A program made the position numbers and the translations under genes. The notes under the pieces are model-generated. The model made no database searches. It was not told the origin of the DNA and saw only the letters and a program-made list of their open reading frames with translations. From Kolteria novifilia (GTDB lineage: Bacteria; Planctomycetota; Planctomycetia; Kolteriales; Kolteriaceae): a stretch of DNA of 64,000 bases. Positions 45,600-53,351 of the stretch are shown piece after piece. The DNA lies in the NCBI GenBank assembly GCA_007748055.1, contig CP036279.1:1054001-1118000 (forward strand). The letters are read 5' to 3'. Numbering within the stretch: position 1 is the first letter of the stretch; each line of letters starts with the position of its first letter.

Positions 45600-46090
45600 T
45601 CTTGACCTCTCCTGGGGGAGAGGTCGGCGAACATCGTGAGCCGGGTGAGGGGGCCGAGCGACTTGATGAACCCGCATCGCTCGTGGTTCCGGAACCCCCT
45701 CGCCCCTAACCCCTCTCCCGCAGGGAGAGGGGAACAATCGGACAACCTCTCCCACAGGGAGAGGGGAACATCGGACTGTCACTTTCCCAACCTCTCCTGG
45801 GGGAGAGGTCGGCGAACATCGTGAGCCGGGTGAGGGGGCCGAGCGACTTGGCGAACCCGCATCGCTCGTGGTTCCGGAACCCCCTCACCCCTAACCCCTC
45901 TCCCACAGGGAGAGGGGAACATCGGACAACCTCTCCCGCAGGGAGAGGGGAACATCGGACAACCTCTCCCACAGGGAGAGGGGGAACATCGGGCAACCTC
46001 TCCCACGGGGAGAGGGGAACATCGGACAACCTCTCCCGCAGGGAGAGGGGAACATCGGACAACCTCTCTCACAGGGGGAGGGGGAACTCA
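45600..46090. repeat. Composite repeat with tandem 33-bp hairpins (array 1)
   Basis: Two copies of a header (CCTCTCCTGGGGGAGAGG, then TCGGCGAACATCGTGAGCC and about 90 more bases ending CCCCTAACCC) start near 45604 and 45794. Each is followed by 33-bp units built on CTCTCCC-ACA-GGGAGAG and the spacer GGGAACATCGGACAAC. The second copy has six units, about 45898 to 46082, with loop variants ACA, GCA and ACG. Every unit is a potential hairpin. The same header and units recur at 47795-48425, and a variant array is at 60431-60612. Unit length is a multiple of three, giving spurious open frames. Confidence 0.9.
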
Positions 46091-46292
46091 AGAACCCGCT
46101 CGGGCGAGTCTTGACCCACCACCTACGCCGAGAACCACTCGCGTCAGGCAATGGCCTGACCTACAGTCTTCCGAGTTGGGTGGGTCTTGACCTACCATGA
46201 GCACTGACGTACCCAAGTCACCTAGGTGAACGGGCCGCCCGGCGGGACCAATCAGGTGCAAGCAGCAACACCCACCGCCGGACGGCATGATC
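46091..46292. repeat. Composite of GGGTC/GACCC and TCAGGC/GCCTGA inverted repeats
   Basis: CGAGTCTTGACCCACCACC, then GTCAGGCAATGGCCTGACC near 46143-46161 (TCAGGC-AATG-GCCTGA stem), then GGGTGGGTCTTGACCTACC near 46177-46196. The same order of two hairpins occurs at 60221-60292, and partial copies occur at 45582-45590 and 49927-49993. Confidence 0.7.
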
Positions 46293-46296
46293 GGGC

Positions 46297-46611
46297 CTAC
46301 GCCGACTTGCGACGGTCAAGTCTCAATCGCGATTCGTGCAGACGCCCTCGCGAACTCTCCCGCGCCGCTTGACGCTGGCGAACGCGGTGCATCGAAACCT
46401 CCTCGACGGGAACCCACTCGGGATCGCGCATCGACGTCCCCGGATCCCACTGCTCGTACCAGAGGCACTCGACTTGATCGAGGTCCTCCAGGGTGTAGTC
46501 CTCCATCGCTCGCGGTAGACGCCGAGCACAGTCTTTCATCGAATGTCCCATCACGACCAGGAAGACCCGGCCACCAAACCAAAGTCCCATCACCCGCCAA
46601 GATTGAATCAC
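46297..46611 (-). CDS. Small hypothetical protein
   Basis: 104 residues, GTG 46611 preceded by GGGAGGGG, 13 bp after the ABC/acetyltransferase gene on the same strand. The N-terminus (VIQSWRVMGLWFGGRVFLVVMGHSMKDC) is moderately hydrophobic. The middle (LPRAMEDYTLEDLDQVECLWYEQWDPG) is acidic and the C-terminus Arg-rich. Family not recognised. The tight spacing suggests it is made with the ATPase-acetyltransferase and could assist it. Confidence 0.6.
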   Translation of the reverse strand: MIQSWRVMGLWFGGRVFLVVMGHSMKDCARRLPRAMEDYTLEDLDQVECLWYEQWDPGTSMRDPEWVPVEEVSMHRVRQRQAARESSRGRLHESRLRLDRRKSA

Positions 46612-46624
46612 GACGAACCCCTCC

Positions 46625-47758
46625 CTATCGGCTCACCACTTTCGCTTCACCACGAACGATTCCGAGTTGTTTCGCTTCCAGCGGCCGCGCCGCTCCGACG
46701 TATTCGAAGGCCGCGGTCCGCCGAACGCCCGACCAGCTTCGGGCCAGGGACGCGAGCTTTGGCTGTTGGGTCCGCGACGCTCGCCGCCGTAGCCGCCAAT
46801 CGTTCGAACGGACTCGGTGGTCGATCAGCGCCGGATGGGCGGTGACGCTTCGGAACGGCTTGCCGGTCGCGTGATAGAGTGACGCGATCATGTCACTCAG
46901 TGCGGTGCCGATGCCGACGCCTTGAAAGTCTGGCAGGCAAACGGTTCGGTGCTCCCTCCAGCCACTTCGCCTCGGGTGCGGCTGGTGCACGACGGCGCAG
47001 AACGCGGCGGCGGACTCCTCGACCACTCCCAGAAAGCAGCGGGCGCTCGGGTTCAGCGTGCCGCTCAAATAGTGATGCGGAGCGAACCGCTTCCACTCGC
47101 CCCGATCGCAGCGGTGGATCTCCAACTCGATGGCGGGACGGCGCCGAAGAGACCTCCATCGAAAAGAGAGACGCGCCATGTCCACGATCCAGTCGGGGCA
47201 GAGCCACGCGCTGACATCGTCATGGCATGTCGCCGCGACGAGTCGGGTGCGTCGCTCGCGGATGGTCTTGGCGATCGCCGAACTGGCGTAGCGAGCGACC
47301 CGGCGGTCGAGGTTGCTCGTGAACTCGTCGACGACGAGTCGTTCGGGGTCGCTGGCGAGGGCTCGCGCCAGATTCGCTCGGAAGCGTTCGCCCGTGCTGA
47401 GCGTGTCGAACGGCTGTCGCCAACTCGGAGGACTTCCGAGCCCGACCCGCGCGAGCAGCCGCGTGATCTCGTCGAGACGTAAATGCTCGGGGAACCCGTC
47501 GACGAGGGAGCGATGCGCCGGCCAGGCGAATTCGTTCATCACCGCGTCGGCAAAGAGTTCTCGGACGAGTGTCGACTTGCCGCTGCCGCTGGGGCCGACG
47601 ATCAAGCCGATCCTCCAATCGCGATCCTCGAGCGGGAGATCGATCGTCCACCGGCGTTCGAACCGGTCGCTCCTCGGGAGATCGAACATCGTCTCGATCT
47701 GCTCGACGCGATCGCTCCGCTGGATGGGCGTCGTTTTCACGATCTCCGCCACCGGCAT
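46625..47758 (-). CDS. ABC-type ATPase fused to a GNAT-like acetyltransferase domain (COG2401-like)
   Basis: 377 residues, soluble. The ABC ATPase has Walker A GPSGSGKST (55-63), signature LSTGE (120-124), Walker B LVVDEF with the catalytic Glu (141-146) and switch His179. No transmembrane domains and no partner permease are present, so it is not a transporter. From about residue 210 a GNAT-like domain follows with FLGVVEESAAAFCAVVHQP and the acetyl-CoA loop VCLPDFQGVGIGTAL (273-287). This fusion is COG2401, found in phages and prophages, function unknown. ATG 47758 has AAGGAC upstream; a longer frame extending into the hairpin repeat is rejected. Confidence 0.9.
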   Translation of the reverse strand: MPVAEIVKTTPIQRSDRVEQIETMFDLPRSDRFERRWTIDLPLEDRDWRIGLIVGPSGSGKSTLVRELFADAVMNEFAWPAHRSLVDGFPEHLRLDEITRLLARVGLGSPPSWRQPFDTLSTGERFRANLARALASDPERLVVDEFTSNLDRRVARYASSAIAKTIRERRTRLVAATCHDDVSAWLCPDWIVDMARLSFRWRSLRRRPAIELEIHRCDRGEWKRFAPHHYLSGTLNPSARCFLGVVEESAAAFCAVVHQPHPRRSGWREHRTVCLPDFQGVGIGTALSDMIASLYHATGKPFRSVTAHPALIDHRVRSNDWRLRRRASRTQQPKLASLARSWSGVRRTAAFEYVGAARPLEAKQLGIVRGEAKVVSR

Positions 47759-47794
47759 CTGTCCTTCTCCTCGATTCGCGAATCGTTGTTGCTC

Positions 47795-48425
47795 TCTTGA
47801 CCTCTCCTGGGGGAGAGGTCGGCGAACATCGTGAGCCGGGAGAGGGGGCCGAGCGACTTGATGAACCCGCATCGCTCGTGGTTCCGGAACCCCCTCACCC
47901 CTAACCCCTCTCCCACGGGGAGAGGGGAACATCGGGCAACCTCTCCCACGGGGAGAGGGGAACATCGGACAACCTCTCCCACAGGGAGAGGGGAACATCG
48001 GGCTGTCACTTTCCCAACCTCTCCTGGGGGAGAGGTCGGCGAACATCGTGAGCCGGGTGAGGGGGCCGAGCGACTTGATGAACCCGCATCGCTCGTGGTT
48101 CCGGAACCCCCTTACCCCTAACCCCTCTCCCAAGGGGAGAGTGGAACATCGGACAACCTCTCCCACGGGGAGAGGGGAACATCGGGCTGTCACTTTCCCA
48201 ACCTCTCCTGGGGGAGAGGTCGGCGAACATCGTGAGCCGGGTGAGGGGGCCGAGCGACTTGATGAACCCGCATCGCTCGTGGTTCCGGAACCCCCTCACC
48301 CCTAACCCCTCTCCCACGGGGAGAGGGGAACATCGGACAACCTCTCCCACGGGGAGAGGGGAACATCGGGCAACCTCTCCCGCAGGGAGAGGAGGACATT
48401 GGGCTCTCTCCCATGGGGAGAGGGG
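47795..48425. repeat. Composite repeat with tandem 33-bp hairpins (array 2)
   Basis: Three successive header copies (start near 47801, 48018 and 48203) are each followed by two to three 33-bp CTCTCCC-ACG-GGGAGAG units and a CGGGCTGTCACTTTCCCAAC junction. The headers are nearly identical to those of array 1, for example CGAGCGACTTGATGAACCCG in both. The number of hairpins per header varies from two to six across the five copies. Confidence 0.9.
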
Positions 48426-48436
48426 GCGTCGAGTTG

Positions 48437-48928
48437 TCATCGACAGCGACGCCACTTGGAGAACCGTTTGATCAGCCGGCAGCGTCCTCGGCGGCAATCG
48501 TCGACCGGGGAGACGGTGCGAATGATCCGCTCCGAAGGGAGAACGATCGCCTCGGAGGACAACGTCGGACTGTCAGCCGAATGGAACTTTCGATTCCGCG
48601 ATGGAGCCGCCGTCGACCCTTGCTCGGCGACGACATCGGCGGGAGGATCGGGACCGACAATCGCTCGGGGGCGACACGAGGGACCCTTGCAGCGAGGAGC
48701 CAGGATGACTGACTTGTTGTTGTCACCAAGGGTGAGTACCTTGGGGATCGTCTCTTCGCCGCAGGAACAGCGTTCCTCGAGCGTGTTGAGACGGTCGATC
48801 AGGTTGGTGATCGCGACCTTGTTGGCGGCGACGTCTCGCTTCACGTTCCCCAGTTCCGCGGGGAGATCGATGAGTTGGAAGTCGGGATCGGCGGCCACGA
48901 GCGAGAGCAGGAGAGGCAGCGTAAGCAT
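48437..48928 (-). CDS. Exported or membrane-anchored coiled-coil protein
   Basis: 163 residues. The ATG at 48928 has AAAGGA upstream. A short hydrophobic leader MLTLPLLLSLVAA is followed by a coiled coil (LPAELGNVKRDVAANKVAITNLIDRLNTLEERC). A CSCGEE motif, a CKGPSC motif and an Arg/Cys-rich C-terminus (DDCRRGRCRL...KWRRCR) come next. Exported disulfide-stabilised protein predicted. It lies directly downstream (12 bp) of the papain-like peptidase gene, the place where lysis accessory genes are often found, but no spanin or holin family is recognised. Confidence 0.6.
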   Translation of the reverse strand: MLTLPLLLSLVAADPDFQLIDLPAELGNVKRDVAANKVAITNLIDRLNTLEERCSCGEETIPKVLTLGDNNKSVILAPRCKGPSCRPRAIVGPDPPADVVAEQGSTAAPSRNRKFHSADSPTLSSEAIVLPSERIIRTVSPVDDCRRGRCRLIKRFSKWRRCR

Positions 48929-48940
48929 CGAACGGTCCTT

Positions 48941-49852
48941 TCAGATGAGGTGGAAATCGAGGTCTTGTCGCGGGAAACCATCGAACTGGGAGAAGGCGAA
49001 GGAGTCGCCTTGGGCCACCATCGCGTCGACGATGGAGGCGTCGATCCAGAAACCGCCCGGCGGGGCGTCGTCAGCGGGACGGCCGTGCGCGTCGGGGCCC
49101 CAGGAGTTCAGGCAGTAGCATCCCGGCCGTTCGGGAGAATCGTCGACGCCGATCAAGCACATCTGGTGTGCCCATCGTCCGCGGGGCACTCCCCAGTGTT
49201 TGCCGCGATCGACGCGGGGTCGCATCAGGAAGCCTTGGGTCGAGGCGACGGTGATCGGGTAGCCGTTGGCGAGCGCGTCGCGGACCGCGGCGTAGGTGGT
49301 CACTTGCGCGGTCGTTCCAACGAGATGGGAAGAGGCGGCGGCGATGAGGGGTTCGGGCGGGCCGGGACGCTTGCCCCAAGTGGTCGCGATCGCGCCCGAG
49401 TACTCGGGGACGCCGGGCGTGTCGGCCGCTAGAACGCCGTAGCGACGAACGCCGTCAGCGGCCCAGATGCCGAGGCTTCCGTCGGAGTTCTCGAGTCGGC
49501 CACCACCGACTTGGACGCGGCTGATGCCATAGAGGTAAGGCGGGAACGCGGGTCGCAGTCGCTCGGGATCGCCGAGTCGTACGATCTCCATGGCGGCGAG
49601 GTAGTCGACCGCGTTGGCCGCTCCCATCGAGACGCAGTCGCCGATCTCTTGCTGATGGGTCGGCAAGTGATTGCCCCCATTGGCCTGACGCGTGTAGTCC
49701 CAGAGAACGACGCGGCGCCGTTCCGAACGCTGTGGGGTGCCCGCGATGAAGAAGGGGGGCAATGCCGGTCCGAGTGTCGCGAAGGCCCGTTTGGCCTCGT
49801 CGGGCCCGAACCACCCGTGTCGCTTCGCCGGCGGTGTCGTTCGTCGTGTCAT
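48941..49852 (-). CDS. Papain-like (C1 family) cysteine peptidase
   Basis: 303 residues. The ATG at 49852 follows GAGAAGGTA. The papain triad is visible in order: HQQEIGDCVSMGAAN with Gln67/68 for the oxyanion hole and Cys73, RWAHQMCLIGVDD with His229, and CLNSWGPDAHG with Asn249 in the classical N-S-W-G. No signal peptide or propeptide is apparent, so it is probably cytoplasmic or virion-borne. In the prophage context it could process structural proteins, take part in lysis or be injected; sequence alone does not decide. The Cys context is GDCVSMG instead of the usual GxCWAF. Confidence 0.85.
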   Translation of the reverse strand: MTRRTTPPAKRHGWFGPDEAKRAFATLGPALPPFFIAGTPQRSERRRVVLWDYTRQANGGNHLPTHQQEIGDCVSMGAANAVDYLAAMEIVRLGDPERLRPAFPPYLYGISRVQVGGGRLENSDGSLGIWAADGVRRYGVLAADTPGVPEYSGAIATTWGKRPGPPEPLIAAASSHLVGTTAQVTTYAAVRDALANGYPITVASTQGFLMRPRVDRGKHWGVPRGRWAHQMCLIGVDDSPERPGCYCLNSWGPDAHGRPADDAPPGGFWIDASIVDAMVAQGDSFAFSQFDGFPRQDLDFHLI

Positions 49853-49924
49853 GGCGTACCTTCTCCGTCGACGCTCCCGTGGGGAGCGAATTGTTCCTCG
49901 TTACTGACAGTATCTTGTCACTCT

Positions 49925-50100
49925 TCGGGTGGGTCTTGACCCACCAGCAACTCCGGCGGCCGCTCGTGTCGGTGGATGGCCTGACCTACGGTCTTTCCCG
50001 TCGGGTGGGCTTGTGGTCCACCACGAGGTTGGCTTGACGTTCGCACTGGCTGACGAGCAGCCAGTGGCACCCGTTCGTCGGCGACATTCCGTTGACACCC
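49925..50100. repeat. Intergenic hairpin elements
   Basis: GGTGGGTCTTGACCCACC near 49929 (GTGGGTC/GACCCAC stem), GATGGCCTGACCTACGGTC near 49976, a second GGGTGGGCTTGTGGTCCACC near 50005, and the inverse copy of the CTGGCTG/CAGCCAG element with TGGCACCCG at 50047-50075. All are members of the dispersed families seen elsewhere in the window. Confidence 0.7.
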
Positions 50101-50129
50101 GTCCGTGGATGACGTCGAGGTGGCACTCG

Positions 50130-50888
50130 TCATCGGGGCCGGTTGACGACGCCGGGCTGGATTCGGTCGAGTCCGATGGCGATCTCGCGCCAGGCTTCGG
50201 CGTAGTCGTCGGGGCCGGTCAATCGACCTTCTTGATGAAGCTGCCCCAGCCGCTCGGCGAGACGCTCTCCCCACGGGGACCAAGCGTCGGCGTGAGGGCC
50301 GAGAGCCTCGAGGTTGCGTTGCTTGGTTTCGGCGAGGATCGTCGCGGGCTCGGTCAGCGCTCCGGCCACGATCGCGGCGTGCGTCGCTCGGAACGAGTGG
50401 GCGAGGGACGACGCGGTGCGCTGACGAAGGGATGGTTCGAGAGCCACGTCGCCAGCCCAACGACGAGCGTCCGAAGCCAACCCGAATCGCTCGGGGCTCG
50501 GCTCGGGAGGCTCCGGACCAGCGTTGGTGAGCGTGAGGCGATGCGTCGCCGTCGCGACGCGACCTCCCTTGGCGGCCGCGAGCACAAAGGTGTAGCTCCC
50601 CGCGTGGGGCGACGCGAAGACGCAACGCCGCCCATCGTCGACAGCGAGAACGCGAGCCTCCGGCTCGGCGACGATCCATGCGAGTCCATCCGCTGTCGAC
50701 GTGGTGGCATCGAGGACGACCAACTCGCCGGCGCTGGCTCGTTCAGGTGCTCGAATCACGGCGCTCGCGGTCTGGCTTGGCCGCGGGCGACATCGGTTGA
50801 GGAGTCGGATGCTTTCAACGCTCATCCAAGTGGCGGCACCGGTCACCAGCGTCAGCAGAAGAGCGATGGTTCGATGTTTTCGGTTCAT
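50130..50888 (-). CDS. Membrane-anchored protein with Ig/PKD-like domain
   Basis: 252 residues. The ATG at 50888 is preceded by GAGGTG. N-terminal anchor KHRTIALLLTLVTGAATWMSV, then a beta-sandwich of the PKD/Ig type (ERASAGELVVLDATTSTADGLAWIV...RRCVFASPHAGSYTFVLAAAKGGRVATATHRLTLT) with the conserved Y-T-F strand. A helical C-terminal domain follows (about 150-252). Presumed to be exposed to the periplasm. Similar anchored PKD proteins occur in planctomycete phage-like clusters; function not known. Confidence 0.6.
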   Translation of the reverse strand: MNRKHRTIALLLTLVTGAATWMSVESIRLLNRCRPRPSQTASAVIRAPERASAGELVVLDATTSTADGLAWIVAEPEARVLAVDDGRRCVFASPHAGSYTFVLAAAKGGRVATATHRLTLTNAGPEPPEPSPERFGLASDARRWAGDVALEPSLRQRTASSLAHSFRATHAAIVAGALTEPATILAETKQRNLEALGPHADAWSPWGERLAERLGQLHQEGRLTGPDDYAEAWREIAIGLDRIQPGVVNRPR

Positions 50889-50895
50889 GGAGGTG

Positions 50896-51081
50896 TCACC
50901 TCGTCTGGCTAAAGAGTCCAAGCAGTGCGAACGCAAGGAGTAGGCCCAAGGTGGTCGCCAAGTGCCACGAGAATGTCATCCAATGTGTCCAAGGAGGACC
51001 GTCGACGCGATGGCCTCCGGTGGACGCTCGCGTTCTTCTGGTGGCCGGCGCGCGGCGGGCCTGGTTGGGATTGCCGCTCAT
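50896..51081 (-). CDS. Small single-pass membrane protein
   Basis: 61 residues. ATG 51081 overlaps the upstream stop as ATGA. A basic N-terminus (NPNQARRAPATRRTRAS) is followed by one transmembrane helix near the C-terminus (WHLATTLGLLLAFALLGLF). Ends 7 bp before the next gene. Size, topology and position near the peptidase would suit a holin-like protein, but this is inferred only. Confidence 0.55.
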   Translation of the reverse strand: MSGNPNQARRAPATRRTRASTGGHRVDGPPWTHWMTFSWHLATTLGLLLAFALLGLFSQTR

Positions 51082-51440
51082 GGTGCGTCGATCTCCTCTT
51101 GGAGCAGTTCGTCCAACAGGCGCCGCAACAACCAGCGAAGCAGAAGCCGGGCCGGCAGGGGCAAGGCTTCGGCGGGCTGGGACACGCGAGCCTCGGGCAA
51201 TGCGGTGACTTCGAGCAGTCGGCACATCTGTTCCTCGTCGCTCGGCGCGATCGAACCGACGACGCTCAGTTGGTCGGGGTCGCCGAAGACTCGCCCCAGG
51301 AGGTAGCCGATGGTGATCCAGCACTCTTTCGCGAAGAGTCGGCGTTCCTGGCCGACACGGAGCTGGCGGATGACGCGGACGATCTCTCGGACGGCGTCGA
51401 GCGGGATCTCTTGGGGGTAGAGCGGGTCAGCTTGGGGCAT
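51078..51440 (-). CDS. Hypothetical helical protein
   Basis: 120 residues, predicted all-helical with an amphipathic N-terminus (LDAVREIVRVIRQLRVGQERRLFAKECWITIGYLLGRVF) and a leucine-rich C-terminal helix (ARLLLRWLLRRLLDELLQEE). The start overlaps the preceding gene's end by 14 bases. Family not recognised. Lies in a run of four small overlapping genes that includes two membrane proteins. Confidence 0.6.
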   Translation of the reverse strand: MPQADPLYPQEIPLDAVREIVRVIRQLRVGQERRLFAKECWITIGYLLGRVFGDPDQLSVVGSIAPSDEEQMCRLLEVTALPEARVSQPAEALPLPARLLLRWLLRRLLDELLQEEIDAP

Positions 51441-51822
51441 GGGGCTTTCTCCTCGGTTCGGGGGCTTCGCGGATCAGTTTGAGTTCCTCGATCACTTGCA
51501 GCAGGAGGGAGTGGTTCGACTCGATGAGCTCGCGGCTCTCGACGAGGGATCCGAGCAAGTCGATCACGCCGCGGTAACGTTCCTGCTCGCGTTCGAAGGA
51601 GGTGAGCAGTCGCTCGAGGTTTTCGGAGTGGGATTGCTGAATCTCGAGATAGCCGACTTTGATTTGCTCAAGGTGGGCGGGGACGCCAACGGAGGCGACG
51701 TAGGTCCCGAATTCCCAGAGTCCATAGAGGAGCAGCAGGAGCAGGATGAACGCCGGTCCCTGTTTGAGGCCGGCGTTGAGAATTTCGGACTTCCACGACT
51801 GTGTTTCGGTCTCGCGTTGCAT
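51427..51822 (-). CDS. Membrane-anchored coiled-coil protein
   Basis: 131 residues. The ATG at 51822 is preceded by GGAGGG. One transmembrane helix (GPAFILLLLLLYGLWEFGTYV) is followed by a long coiled coil (QIKVGYLEIQQSHSENLERLLTSFEREQERY) and a helix, with an Arg/Pro tail. First gene of the small-membrane-protein run, behind the promoter at 51850-51879. The layout resembles phage membrane proteins such as Rz-like or holin-associated proteins, but no family match is claimed. Confidence 0.6.
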   Translation of the reverse strand: MQRETETQSWKSEILNAGLKQGPAFILLLLLLYGLWEFGTYVASVGVPAHLEQIKVGYLEIQQSHSENLERLLTSFEREQERYRGVIDLLGSLVESRELIESNHSLLLQVIEELKLIREAPEPRRKPHAPS

Positions 51823-51849
51823 GAGTCCCTCCATTGCTTGGACGGACAC

Positions 51850-51879
51850 AGTATAAGCGATGCTACTTGTCAGGATCAA
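51850..51879 (-). promoter_or_regulatory. Putative sigma70-type promoter
   Basis: On the minus strand TTGATC (51879-51874) and TATACT (51855-51850) are separated by 18 bases, about 20 bases ahead of the ATG at 51822. GACAAGTA occurs twice, 20 bases apart, overlapping the -35 region. The sites are read by eye and not tested. Confidence 0.5.
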
Positions 51880-51888
51880 CAGTTACTT

Positions 51889-51906
51889 GTCCAAGATGTT
51901 CAAGAT
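51889..51906. promoter_or_regulatory. Tandem operator-like 9-mers (set 1)
   Basis: GTCCAAGAT GTTCAAGAT, two adjacent direct 9-bp repeats, immediately upstream of the promoter at 51850-51879. Related 9-mers flank the XRE repressor gene at 52593 and 53352-53392, so they are candidate binding sites for that repressor. Confidence 0.4.
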
Positions 51907-52055
51907 AGTTATGTATGGTGGGTTTTATGGGCGTAAGTCTTTAAAGTTGGCCATGTTTCTTGGAGGATTGAGGGTGAAGCAGCGGCTCGTTGGCCAATGG
52001 CGCAGCCTGCGGGCGCGGACTTTTGGTGCGTCGGGGGTGGGAGAAGTTCGTGGGG
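51907..52055. other. Gap between tail of 52056 gene and promoter region
   Basis: No gene is supported here. The region is less GC-rich than its surroundings and belongs to the regulatory gap upstream of the 51427-51822 gene. Confidence 0.35.
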
Positions 52056-52505
52056 TTAGCGGGGGAAGGAGTGGAGTAGTCGGCCCTGGGAATCGAGGAA
52101 GTTCATGCCCGCTCCCTCGTCGGTCAAGCCGAGGATGGCGCGTGGGGTCTGATTCTCGTCGTAGAGGAGCAAGTGGGGGCCGTCAAAGCGGAGGGCGAGC
52201 CGTGAGCGTTGCCTGCCTTCGGGGTCGAAGAAGGTGAGGCTCGGATTTTCGTCCTCCATGGAGAGGGTCGCACGAACGGTCCCGCTGTCGTCGAGAAGGA
52301 TGAAGGAATTGGCGCGAACGGTCCGGGTCGAGAAGCTTTGCCAGACGACGATGGCCAGAACGATCAGGAGCAGTCCGCCCACGATGATCACCGGTTCGAG
52401 CCAGCGTCGCTTGCGGGGGGAGTCGTCACTGGAGGGTAGAGGCGGTGAGGGTTCGTTCTTGTTGTCGCCGCTGCCTGGCAGGTCGTCGAAATCGAAGGGG
52501 TCCAT
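52056..52505 (-). CDS. Single-pass membrane protein with repeated beta-hairpins
   Basis: 149 residues. The ATG at 52505 has CGGAG upstream. A polar, acidic N-terminus (DPFDFDDLPGSGDNKNEPS) is followed by a transmembrane helix WLEPVIIVGGLLLIVLAIVVW. Outside it lie four or five short repeats of the form F.L.D..G..R..L (SFILLDDSGTVRATLSM, LTFFDPEGRQRSRLAL, LLLYDENQTPRAILGL, MNFLDSQGRLL). Such repeats form beta-solenoid or sheet layers. Function unknown. It lies downstream of the repressor gene. Confidence 0.65.
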   Translation of the reverse strand: MDPFDFDDLPGSGDNKNEPSPPLPSSDDSPRKRRWLEPVIIVGGLLLIVLAIVVWQSFSTRTVRANSFILLDDSGTVRATLSMEDENPSLTFFDPEGRQRSRLALRFDGPHLLLYDENQTPRAILGLTDEGAGMNFLDSQGRLLHSFPR

Positions 52506-52592
52506 TGGTCACTCCGGAGGGCTGGGGGCATCGGGGCCGCGTTTGGTGAACCTTGAATCAGTCGTCGCGATGATCTTCATCATGGTTAACAT

Positions 52593-52601
52593 GGTCAAAA
52601 T
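52593..52601. promoter_or_regulatory. Operator-like 9-mer (set 2)
   Basis: GGTCAAAAT, matching the G-N-T-C-A-A-R-A-T pattern of the other sites, lies in the 149-bp gap between the repressor gene's end and the 52056-52505 gene's start. Confidence 0.3.
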
Positions 52602-52654
52602 GTTCGGTTTCGCATGGCGACGCGTTAGGGTCTTGGTTACTATATAGGTGTTCA

Positions 52655-53296
52655 CTATTTTGGTCGCGGAAGTTGGACATCACGATGCATGAGATCAATC
52701 ATGTCGGCCAGTGTTCGGAAGTGCTCGCTTTCGAGCAGGGTTTCGAACTTGCGGCGGATTTCTCGCTTGCGGTTGATGCGTTCGGCCTGGTGGATGACGC
52801 CTTCGTAACTGAGGGCGCCGCCCACGCCCCGATGGGAGGTCAATTCCGACCATTCTTCGGTGGTGAACGCGTCGAACAGTTCGGGGCGATCGTCGCGGAC
52901 CTCTTCGATGGTCGGGTGCAGCGAGCGGGTGGGCGAGTTTCGGCTCGATGGGGCATTTTCCGGGGAAATCTCGGCGTCGGGATCGAGCAGCATCCAAGGG
53001 TCGGCCAAGCCGAAGACGCGGGCGACGGAGCGCAAATGGGAATGTTTCGGCTGGATGACGCCCTTGGTTTCCCAGCGACGAAGAGTCGGCATGTCGACGC
53101 CTGACTGCTCGGAGAGGGCATCGATCGTCAGCCCTGAGTTCTCCATCGCCGCGAGGAAATTCCGGCGAAAGGTATCGCGACGCGCTTGTTTTTGCTGGGC
53201 GGGCGAGGGGCGTCGGGCCTGTTCGTCGGCCCATTGGCTGCCGAGTGTCACCCCGGGGATCTCGCTCGGTGACGGCGGGTCATGTTCGTGAGCCAT
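52655..53296 (-). CDS. XRE-family transcriptional regulator (candidate phage repressor)
   Basis: 213 residues. The N-terminal linker (about 1-40) is polar. A cI/XRE-type helix-turn-helix lies at about 40-100: RDTFRRNFLAAMENSGLTIDALSEQSGVDMPTLRRWETKGV, then HSHLRSVARVFGLADPWMLL. The C-terminal part is helical without a recognisable LexA-like peptidase site (no Ser-Lys dyad seen), so RecA-dependent self-cleavage is not predicted. It is divergent from the small plus-strand gene at 53444, and operator-like 9-mers lie between them. Start ATG 53296 has only a weak SD. Confidence 0.82.
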   Translation of the reverse strand: MAHEHDPPSPSEIPGVTLGSQWADEQARRPSPAQQKQARRDTFRRNFLAAMENSGLTIDALSEQSGVDMPTLRRWETKGVIQPKHSHLRSVARVFGLADPWMLLDPDAEISPENAPSSRNSPTRSLHPTIEEVRDDRPELFDAFTTEEWSELTSHRGVGGALSYEGVIHQAERINRKREIRRKFETLLESEHFRTLADMIDLMHRDVQLPRPK

Positions 53297-53351
53297 GGCG
53301 TCTCGATGCGTCGATGTTGGTCGTGAAAATGGCGCGATTTGTCATCATCGT

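Noticed and set aside
45700-48420. CRISPR array resemblance of the 33-bp hairpin repeats
   Set aside because: Spacers are identical within an array, units are contiguous hairpins, header sequence repeats several times and no cas genes are present.
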